From the NCBI GenBank assembly GCA_016934645.1, contig JAFGSL010000573.1, positions 1-12,499 of the forward strand: 12,499 nucleotides of DNA, written 5' to 3'. The stretch comes from Anaerolineae bacterium. GTDB taxonomy: Bacteria > Chloroflexota > Anaerolineae > B4-G1 > SLSP01. Made by a program: the position numbers and the translations under genes. The notes under the pieces are model-generated. The model worked only from the letters and a program-made list of their open reading frames with translations, was not told where the DNA came from and made no database searches. Positions 6,848 through 12,499 of this stretch are shown in pieces. Position 1 is the first letter of the stretch; each line of letters starts with the position of its first letter.

Positions 6848-8361
6848 AGGATGGTTTTCTTCGGAAATGCTGTGAGCAGGGCGTCAGATTGGTAGCCTTG
6901 GCGTTGAGGTGAAAACTTCGCTTTGCTCCAAAGCACTAATCCTATGACTATGCCATTAAAGGCGTGGAAAGTTTTGTAGCCGGTGAATCCTAAACTGTTA
7001 AATCCAAGGAAAAAAGCGAGCAACACACAGACAAATGGCCACACCGCACGGAGACCGTTCGACCTGACAAGGATATATGTCGGCCCAAAAAAGTACCAGC
7101 AATACGCAATCAATCCAAAAATACCGAAACCACGGGCCATACCCAGAAAAACGTTGTGGGTTCCTATCTCGGAAGAGCTAGAGCTTTGCTGCCATGGCAG
7201 CTCGCCCAGTAGGGGAGAGGCCAAGAAACTCTGCAACGCCGGAACCCATGCATTGTATCGTCCGGCCAGCAACGGATTGGATAAATCGTACTCAACCGCC
7301 TGTAGACTGTTGAATTCTTGCATACTCTGCAATGAGGATCGGACACCGGTAGTGGGGATGAAAAACAGCAAGCCCGAGAGAATGACGAGAATCACGGCAT
7401 ATCTGGCTATCTGTGTGCCAAATAATAGGAGTGATACTAACAATGTGAAGACAGCTGCAATAAAGAGGGAAATCACACCTCCGCGCGAACCATTTGCGAA
7501 CACAGACATCGTTCCTGCTCCAAGTAAACCTAAGAAAAGGAATAAGAGCCAGTAGGACGCTCTCTTTTCGGTCGAGACGCGTGCCGCTGCAGAATATTTG
7601 ATCCAAAGGCTGAGTACCGCGATACTCCCGGCAACAAGGCCAATATTCGTGGCGTTCGCTGCACGTCCAATGAACAACCGTGAGCGTAACCCGGCGATCT
7701 CTTCTACGGTCGCTTCTAACCCGATAGTATTGAAGAACCAACCGGCAATGCCAATGAGCGCACCCATAGCGAGGCAGAGCAGCCATAGATCAGTTTTTTT
7801 ACCGGCCTCTTTATAGTAAGAAATGATCATCAGAGCCGCAGCATACATAAAAATATCATCCTGGCTTAATGGCAAGTTATTCCAGATGAGGACTCTCTTG
7901 GCGCCTGTCAGGAACAGGAAGGGCAATAGATAGGCGAGGAGAGCACCCAATGACTCCAATAAACTAGATAAACGCTTAACTTTGGTCAACAGCGCTGCAC
8001 AAAATCCGATGACGGACAATTGTGCAGGCGTGAAGGGGATACCAATGGGATTAATCATAGTTTGAGAGGCCGCGAGATAAAGCACAGCAGAAAATGGATT
8101 CAGGAAAGCAAAGACTGAAAGGAAAATGATAACATAACGGCTATAGGCGGTGTGGAAACCACGATGAAAGTAGAGAAAACATAACACAAAAGTGATACCA
8201 ATAAACAGCAAGTCTATTTTTCCTATTTGTAGCAATGAAACGGCATCGGACGCTCGAGAACCGAGCGAAGCCAGAGGAGAATATGTTCCCTGATTCTTCA
8301 ACTGCCACTGGTCACTTAAGTTTTCAAACCCTTGCTTCATGGATTTATTTTTGTAGATCAT
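6844..8361 (-). CDS. O-antigen ligase / Wzy polymerase-like membrane protein
   Basis: Polytopic inner-membrane protein of 505 residues with about 12-13 hydrophobic segments between residues 48 and 480. It has the signatures of the Wzy_C / O-antigen ligase family: NGSRGGVISL (290-299, the conserved SRGG region), a large periplasmic loop at about 340-405 with GRYNAWVPAL (367-376), and GTHNVFLGMARGFGIFGL (400-417) with the conserved His-Asn before a hydrophobic segment. Such proteins either polymerise lipid-linked repeat units or ligate glycans to an acceptor; the sequence does not separate the two, and a polymerase fits the cluster better. The hydrophilic N-terminus of about 47 residues is longer than usual. 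I chose ATG 8361 over ATG 8340 because AAGGA lies six bases upstream. It overlaps the next GT4 by four bases. Confidence 0.87.
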   Translation of the reverse strand: MIYKNKSMKQGFENLSDQWQLKNQGTYSPLASLGSRASDAVSLLQIGKIDLLFIGITFVLCFLYFHRGFHTAYSRYVIIFLSVFAFLNPFSAVLYLAASQTMINPIGIPFTPAQLSVIGFCAALLTKVKRLSSLLESLGALLAYLLPFLFLTGAKRVLIWNNLPLSQDDIFMYAAALMIISYYKEAGKKTDLWLLCLAMGALIGIAGWFFNTIGLEATVEEIAGLRSRLFIGRAANATNIGLVAGSIAVLSLWIKYSAAARVSTEKRASYWLLFLFLGLLGAGTMSVFANGSRGGVISLFIAAVFTLLVSLLLFGTQIARYAVILVILSGLLFFIPTTGVRSSLQSMQEFNSLQAVEYDLSNPLLAGRYNAWVPALQSFLASPLLGELPWQQSSSSSEIGTHNVFLGMARGFGIFGLIAYCWYFFGPTYILVRSNGLRAVWPFVCVLLAFFLGFNSLGFTGYKTFHAFNGIVIGLVLWSKAKFSPQRQGYQSDALLTAFPKKTIL

Positions 8362-8367
8362 GAATCA

Positions 8368-8372
8368 TCCTT
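8368..8372 (-). promoter_or_regulatory. Ribosome binding site for the polymerase/ligase-like gene
   Basis: AAGGA on the minus strand, six bases before ATG 8361. It decides between the two in-frame ATGs (8361 and 8340) in favour of the longer protein. Confidence 0.55.
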
Positions 8373-8398
8373 GTGAATATATACTTGCATCTAGTCGC

Positions 8399-9634
8399 TT
8401 ATGTACTCTCGGAGAAGGATGTAGTGAGCGTATGGATCAGCCTATGTCCATATGCATCCAAGTCGCCAAAATCAGCGCGTGCTCGTGCAGATGTAGAAAA
8501 CCGGACATACTCGCTCTCTGTTAGACTCCGCATCTGATGCAGAGCATCTGCTAGAGCAGTAGCATTTTGAGCTGGTACGATGATGCCCTCAACGCCGTCT
8601 CTGACCAAAGTGCCTGCATTTGGCGTGGTGATAACCGGAAGGCCATGAGCCAAAGCTTCATAGGAGACAATCGCGGAACCTTCACATAAAGACGGCAGGC
8701 AAAGCACATCTGCCCATTCATAGTGTTTTGAGACCTCGCTCCGAGGTATTCTCCCCGTACACGTTACGTTAGGTGGCGTTGCCTTTTGAAGTATTTCGGG
8801 CGGCACACGTAGCCCTCCAATAACTCGACATTCCACCAGACTTCTGTCGAACTGTTCTAACGCCTTAAGAAGGTAACGGATGCCTTTTCGCAGCCCTACC
8901 TCGCCGACAAACAGCACGCGAAATGGTGTGTGTGGCAGGCGAGGCACAGCTTGTCCACCCACATTCGGCAAGCGAATGCCGGTCGGCACAACCTGACAGC
9001 GCTCGTGCGGCCCACCGCAGTCTTTGATGGCATCTTTGACAAACTCAGAACCGCACAGGATGACGTCTGCCAGTTGCCACTCCCTTTCTTCGCGTTGGCA
9101 GTATGCGGCGATGGCTGCCTCGGATGGTGTCGTGGCCCATCCTGGCGCCTTTTTGCTTTCATTCTGCAGGATTTCGTTTTCAAAACGTTTAGGCACGATG
9201 GTCTGATCCAAAACTGTCACGATACCTTTTTTCCGTGCCACTTCGAACAATTCAAGCGCTGCGCTGCGATAAGCATACACTACATCATTTCCGTCTATCC
9301 CTGAATTCACAACGGTTTGACAGAAGCGCCTCCCGAACTCGATATGGACGGCCATAGCATCACTATCTTCATGAGTCTGTGCCAGACGTCTTGCGTACAT
9401 CAGGCCAAACCACTGGAATGCCCGGACCTTACTCGCAGGTAGTCGACCGTGGCGTTCGACTAAAGCCCTTGCCGCGCTTGGCAAAATGATCTTTGGGATG
9501 CGCGACAAAACAGAAAATGGCCACTTTCCCCCGTATGCATCGGTATATAAGCACGCAAGCAGGTCAGCCTCCGTTAGAATCTCGGCGACTGCATAATGAC
9601 GGCGTGCCCCAAGTTGAGCAAGTAATACTTGCAT
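8399..9634 (-). CDS. GT4 family glycosyltransferase
   Basis: GT-B glycosyltransferase of 411 residues. VVYAYRSAALELFEVARKKG (118-137) lies in the acceptor domain and VVPTGIRLP (215-223) at the domain junction. The donor domain begins VLFVGEVGLRKGIRYL (240-255), where the Arg/Lys pair should bind the donor phosphates. E-x7-E is present as E318 and E326 (EGSAIVSYE), followed by HGLPVITTPNAG (330-341). The protein starts MQVLLAQLGARRHYAV, which fits the first beta strand, so the ATG at 9632-9634 is reasonable although only a weak GAG lies next to it. It is separated from the GT2 gene upstream by 53 bases and from the membrane-protein gene downstream by 37 bases, the two largest gaps in the operon. 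Specificity unknown. Confidence 0.9.
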   Translation of the reverse strand: MQVLLAQLGARRHYAVAEILTEADLLACLYTDAYGGKWPFSVLSRIPKIILPSAARALVERHGRLPASKVRAFQWFGLMYARRLAQTHEDSDAMAVHIEFGRRFCQTVVNSGIDGNDVVYAYRSAALELFEVARKKGIVTVLDQTIVPKRFENEILQNESKKAPGWATTPSEAAIAAYCQREEREWQLADVILCGSEFVKDAIKDCGGPHERCQVVPTGIRLPNVGGQAVPRLPHTPFRVLFVGEVGLRKGIRYLLKALEQFDRSLVECRVIGGLRVPPEILQKATPPNVTCTGRIPRSEVSKHYEWADVLCLPSLCEGSAIVSYEALAHGLPVITTPNAGTLVRDGVEGIIVPAQNATALADALHQMRSLTESEYVRFSTSARARADFGDLDAYGHRLIHTLTTSFSEST

Positions 9635-9687
9635 CTCGATTGATTTAGCCTCTCATTGCGTTCACTGAATATGTTCAATCAGGATTA

Positions 9688-10548
9688 TCAGGCTAACGTT
9701 GCCAGCTTTTTTCGTACAGATACAGGTAAGGGTGTTCGCTCCCGCCAGTGGATAAGGGTCAAGGCAACCCCCATCATGATTGCCACTGGCGTTGCCAGCG
9801 GTCTGCGATCGAATATGCCTTTCCGCAAAGCCTTAACTATCCCTGTAGGCAGACCCCAAAAGGGATGTCCTGTTAGTGCCTCAATGATAAGTTGATTGCG
9901 TATGTAGTAATAACTGTTCAGTAGCTTTCTTCTTCCTAATGGATTGTGTTCATGCTGAACCTGAACTGATGCATCATACCAAACCTGATAACCTGAAAGC
10001 CAGATTCGCCGGGCTAACTCTGTGTCCTCCCCCCCAAACCGTAGTAAAGTCCGGTATCCTCCGACAGCTTGAAATACACTCCTCTTCAGAAGCGATGCGC
10101 CGCCATGAAAAGAAAGAATTTCTCCGCTCTTACGATTATTGCTAGGAGACAGTACATTATCGTGAGTGCGACGCACCTGGAAGCAAACGACTCCAACGTT
10201 GTTATATTTTGGTCGCTCATAGAACCACTCTTGTAAGCCACCTACATCGTTCAAGTAGCAGTCATCATCCAGGCTGAGGCAGAATGGGGTATTCGCATGT
10301 TCAATACAGATATTTCTCCCACCGGCTGGGCCTAAACAGCTAGTTCCTCGTAGAACACGTACCATCCCGAGATCAGCTACCGCAGAATTGACGGCTGCGG
10401 GCAAATCAGAAGCATCGTCATATACAACGATGGGCACATCTGGAAACACATTCCGGGTCCTGGTCAGGCATCGTCGAAGTCCATCTGGACGATTACGGGT
10501 GACTGTGATAATCGTCAACCCAGGAAACTCATCTGCCATTATCTTCAC
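9688..10548 (-). CDS. GT2 family glycosyltransferase
   Basis: Inverting GT-A glycosyltransferase of 286 residues, the only non-GT-B transferase here. The order of motifs is classical: ITVTRNRPDGLRRCL (14-28), VVYDDASD (41-48), GPAGGRN (73-79), the metal-binding LSLDDDC (91-97) and FGGEDTELARR (171-181), which holds the catalytic-base region. HEHNP (199-203) provides the C-terminal His often seen in the family. Residues 250-266 are hydrophobic and may be a membrane-associated helix. The start is uncertain: GTG at 10546-10548, or ATG at 10537-10539, which loses only three residues. Both overlap the upstream gene (by 20 or 11 bases) and neither has a good ribosome binding site. A run of seven G on the coding strand falls in the codons for the GGED motif. 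Sugar specificity cannot be predicted. Confidence 0.88.
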   Translation of the reverse strand: MKIMADEFPGLTIITVTRNRPDGLRRCLTRTRNVFPDVPIVVYDDASDLPAAVNSAVADLGMVRVLRGTSCLGPAGGRNICIEHANTPFCLSLDDDCYLNDVGGLQEWFYERPKYNNVGVVCFQVRRTHDNVLSPSNNRKSGEILSFHGGASLLKRSVFQAVGGYRTLLRFGGEDTELARRIWLSGYQVWYDASVQVQHEHNPLGRRKLLNSYYYIRNQLIIEALTGHPFWGLPTGIVKALRKGIFDRRPLATPVAIMMGVALTLIHWRERTPLPVSVRKKLATLA

Positions 10549-11770
10549 TGCCGTCTACAAGATGATTGAGAAGTCCAACCATTTTTCTGATGTTCTCACG
10601 CCAGGAATACTTCTCAACCGCTTCCTTGATCGGAGAGAACACCGGCACTGTTCCAGTCCGCCACTCCTGAAGCTTTGTACTGAGCATATTGACAAGTTCC
10701 TCTTGTGCATTGATAACTATACCGGCCTTTGTCTCTTCAAGAACGTCGGCGGCTCCACCGGGGTCTCGCGGGAAGCTTAAGATTGGAATGCCCGCGCCTA
10801 GATAATCCAGCAACTTGGCGGTGTGACGGCCCTGGCCAGGGTACGCAAATAAAAGCAGCGCATTCGCCTGGCGTATCGCCTGAATCGCTTCGCGGCGCGA
10901 TACGCGTCCCCGCACCGCCACGTAAGGCTGTGTTTGCGTTCGAGAGATAATCTCACGAATAATCGTGTTATCGTTGCCGATAAGTTCACAGGTAATTTCG
11001 TCTTCATTTGTACCAATTCGAGTAATTGCTTCCTTCAGTGCATATAGAAATGTCTCGAGAAATGGATAAAGGTTTGTACTAATATTGCCACAGTGAACAA
11101 TGTGGAAGCGACCATCGCGCTGATCGACTGAACTCTCATCGGGTGCGAATAGTTCGAAATCCCCCGGATCGAACGCATTCGTGAGCAGTTCTACATCCCG
11201 ACGAAGCCGCTGGCGTAGGATATCAACCCATGCCGGTGTTACAGTCGTCACATAGGCCGCAGAGGCGATCAGCTTGCGTTCGGCATCATAAAGCCAGGTT
11301 TGCCTAACCCAATCTATCCCCTTGCCCTCAAAATCACGTTCGGTGATATCACGGTAATCGGCAATCCAGGGCGTTCCGGTTTTTGCGTGAAGTTGTGAAG
11401 CAATATGATGGGCAGCTCGGGGGCCCCACGTTGCCCAGATAGCATTGATGGGAGCATCCTGGAGGATCTGTAGCCCTTTCGTTGTCGCGGCCTCACACCA
11501 TCCTAACGGGCGCTGCATCACCTGCAAACGCTCCCGCACGTGATGAAACCGAAATGGTTGGCTTTTCACCGGAAAGACCTGCAGTCCTTGCGGTAGCCCT
11601 GCGTAAAGCGACGGGTCCTTTTCTTCTTCAGGCAACGTACTCCAATCGTTGCACAGAACGATCGGCTCCCAACCGTAAAGAGGCAGGTATTTGCACAACG
11701 CGCGTACGCGAAACACCGCTGCGGAGTTACGGGGCGGGAATTGGTGAGTAATCAGCAAAACGTGGCGCAT
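10529..11770 (-). CDS. GT4-like (GT-B fold) glycosyltransferase
   Basis: Predicted GT-B glycosyltransferase of 413 residues, more divergent than its neighbours. MRHVLLITHQFPPRNSAA (1-18) is the typical first strand and loop, and IADYRD (136-141) and LTNAFDP (196-202) are typical of this subgroup. The donor domain starts at FHIVHCGNI (222-230), and TAKLLDYLGAGIPIL (317-331) takes the place of the E-x7-E segment, as in other members with a KLLDYL-type motif. I chose the ATG at 11768-11770 because the conserved strand begins there. An ATG at 11923 would add 51 residues that overlap the sulfotransferase frame and look random. The start is seven bases after the sulfotransferase stop, with a GAGAG about 11 bases upstream. 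The 3' end overlaps the GT2 gene. Specificity unknown. Confidence 0.82.
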   Translation of the reverse strand: MRHVLLITHQFPPRNSAAVFRVRALCKYLPLYGWEPIVLCNDWSTLPEEEKDPSLYAGLPQGLQVFPVKSQPFRFHHVRERLQVMQRPLGWCEAATTKGLQILQDAPINAIWATWGPRAAHHIASQLHAKTGTPWIADYRDITERDFEGKGIDWVRQTWLYDAERKLIASAAYVTTVTPAWVDILRQRLRRDVELLTNAFDPGDFELFAPDESSVDQRDGRFHIVHCGNISTNLYPFLETFLYALKEAITRIGTNEDEITCELIGNDNTIIREIISRTQTQPYVAVRGRVSRREAIQAIRQANALLLFAYPGQGRHTAKLLDYLGAGIPILSFPRDPGGAADVLEETKAGIVINAQEELVNMLSTKLQEWRTGTVPVFSPIKEAVEKYSWRENIRKMVGLLNHLVDGSEDNGR

Positions 11771-11777
11771 GTATGGA

Positions 11778-12371
11778 TCAGCTCTCAATCGGCAATTGCC
11801 ACTTCTCGACCTGGATACCGAATTCGTCCCTAAGCCGCAAGATATCAGGACGAAGCCAATCGAGTGCGTATTTCTTCTGCTCAGCGGTAAGTTCAATATT
11901 AAGTGAGTTACTTTTCGGAGCAAAAGACCTGAACCGTCGCAAAACCGGCAAAAGAAGCTGTAATATTGTAGATCTTCTTCCCCATTTCAGACGGTAAAGC
12001 CACAATGGGTATTTGGTACGTGTCCCGCCTCGGGTTGCATTCCTGTCAACTTGATCGGAAAAAACGAAGTTGCTATCGATTTCAAGGAAATTGCATATCC
12101 TTTGTAACTCTGCTTTTGGGTTCTCGACAAAGTCTTCAAAAAGAACCAGGAGACTGCTTTCACGACCGAATCTTGAGTCGTACTCAGATATTTGCATAGC
12201 ATAGCTTGAAATATATAGACAGGGTGGGAAAATCTCTTGACAGGAACGAGAAACATATTCAGGTGGTATTCTGCCCGCCGGCAGGTCATAGTTGTATTGC
12301 GATTGTATCCTATTGATTGGATTACGAATAAGGTAGATAAAACGAAACTCTGTACCAACCGCTTCTGCCAT
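11778..12371 (-). CDS. Sulfotransferase C-terminal part, 5'-truncated (possible pseudogene)
   Basis: The 197 residues from the first in-frame ATG match the C-terminal two thirds of a PAPS-dependent sulfotransferase. FIYLIRNPINRIQSQY (11-26) is the 3'-phosphate-binding motif with Arg16 and Ser24. LFEDFVENPKAELQRICNFLEI corresponds to the conserved E-D-L...P...L...FL segment, and the end (DWLRPDILRL...W) is also typical. The family needs an N-terminal phosphosulfate loop (K-x-G-T-T/S-S) about 70-100 residues earlier, and this is absent. The same frame continues upstream with family-like residues to 12443, then hits TAA, and contains no ATG, GTG or TTG in between. So the gene is probably disrupted (frameshift or deletion) or mis-sequenced. 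If functional it would sulfate the glycan from PAPS. It ends seven bases before the next gene. Confidence 0.7.
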   Translation of the reverse strand: MAEAVGTEFRFIYLIRNPINRIQSQYNYDLPAGRIPPEYVSRSCQEIFPPCLYISSYAMQISEYDSRFGRESSLLVLFEDFVENPKAELQRICNFLEIDSNFVFSDQVDRNATRGGTRTKYPLWLYRLKWGRRSTILQLLLPVLRRFRSFAPKSNSLNIELTAEQKKYALDWLRPDILRLRDEFGIQVEKWQLPIES

Positions 12372-12443
12372 CCGTTCAGCCGCATTGCGACATAGTCCAA
12401 ATTCCCTATGATATTTAGGATTGAGAATTAAATAACTGTCTGA
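12372..12443 (-). other. In-frame, start-less upstream extension of the sulfotransferase
   Basis: Twenty-four codons continuous with the sulfotransferase frame encode SDSYLILNPKYHREFG and then LCRNAAERM-type residues, which fit the segment that precedes the R-x-P-x-x-R motif in this family (S-x-x-Y...P...ERM). No start codon is present, and a TAA at 12444-12446 closes the frame. It is therefore coding-like remnant sequence and not a leader. The remaining 12447-12499 has stops in all three minus-strand frames and no recognisable sulfotransferase P-loop. Confidence 0.55.
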
Positions 12444-12499
12444 TTAGTTATTGAGCTACCTGACTCTTGCATTTTGAGTCAACAGCATTAGGCTTGAGA

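Noticed and set aside
7794..7800. A/T homopolymer of seven in the membrane-protein gene as a phase-variation tract
   Set aside because: Short A/T runs like this are common in AT-rich coding sequence; another of the same length is at 1003-1009. Neither is at a catalytic motif.
8362..8398. Internal promoter in the gap before the polymerase/ligase-like gene
   Set aside because: A TATATT stretch is present, but no convincing -35 is found at the right distance and the gap is very short.
9635..9687. Regulatory element in the largest intra-operon gap
   Set aside because: Only weak 4-base palindromes and no promoter pair or ribosome binding site stronger than an adjacent GAG were seen.
11771..11923. 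Upstream ATG extension (51 residues) of the GT4-like gene
   Set aside because: It would overlap the sulfotransferase C-terminal coding region and adds no conserved residues before the MRHVLLITHQ strand.
1..12499. CRISPR arrays, tRNA or rRNA genes, transposases, integrases
   Set aside because: No spaced repeat array, no cloverleaf or rRNA-like segment, and no transposase or recombinase motif was seen on either strand.

Overview
The window looks like part of an exopolysaccharide / O-antigen type surface-glycan cluster of a Gram-negative, probably proteobacterial, organism. That assignment is an inference from gene content (WcaF-like acetyltransferase, WcaI-like and other GT4 glycosyltransferases, an O-antigen ligase/Wzy-type membrane protein). 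No rRNA, tRNA or other taxonomic marker is present, so the species cannot be named.

Layout. Every gene I can support is on the minus strand, so the cluster reads right to left. At the right edge is a sulfotransferase C-terminal domain (11778-12371) that lacks its N-terminal part. Then follow a GT4-like glycosyltransferase (10529-11770), a GT2 glycosyltransferase (9688-10548), a GT4 (8399-9634), a polytopic O-antigen ligase/polymerase-like protein (6844-8361), two GT4 enzymes (5633-6847 and 4456-5643), a PaaK/CapK-like AMP-dependent ligase (3168-4472), a GT4 (2014-3171), a left-handed beta-helix acetyltransferase (1426-1998) and a WcaI-like GT4 (258-1451). Genes overlap by 4 to 26 bases or are separated by at most 53 bases, so they look like one operon with translational coupling. 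Its promoter is not in the window. After the last gene comes a 185-base non-coding stretch with short repeats, an inverted repeat just before it, and a candidate promoter plus a strong ribosome binding site. These lead into a second, separate small gene cut off by the left edge (1-72).

How the genes work together. Seven glycosyltransferases could assemble a lipid-linked oligosaccharide of up to about eight sugars if an initiating enzyme is encoded elsewhere. The membrane protein would polymerise it or transfer it. The acetyltransferase, and possibly the PaaK-like ligase and a sulfotransferase, would decorate it. Missing from the window are the initiating phosphoglycosyltransferase, the Wzx flippase, Wza/Wzb/Wzc/Wzz functions and all sugar-nucleotide synthesis genes, so this is an internal segment of a larger locus.

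The cluster is a compositional mosaic. The promoter-distal third (about 258-4300) is GC-rich, while the rest is near or below 50 percent GC. The change falls inside the 5' end of the PaaK-like gene. Other points of interest are a four-copy 15-base tandem repeat in the inter-domain linker of the last glycosyltransferase, a duplicated IPNG motif in another, a G7 tract in the catalytic motif of the GT2 gene, and the broken sulfotransferase. I found no clearly novel defence or regulatory system. The best candidate for undescribed biology is the glycan itself and the role of the PaaK-like ligase.
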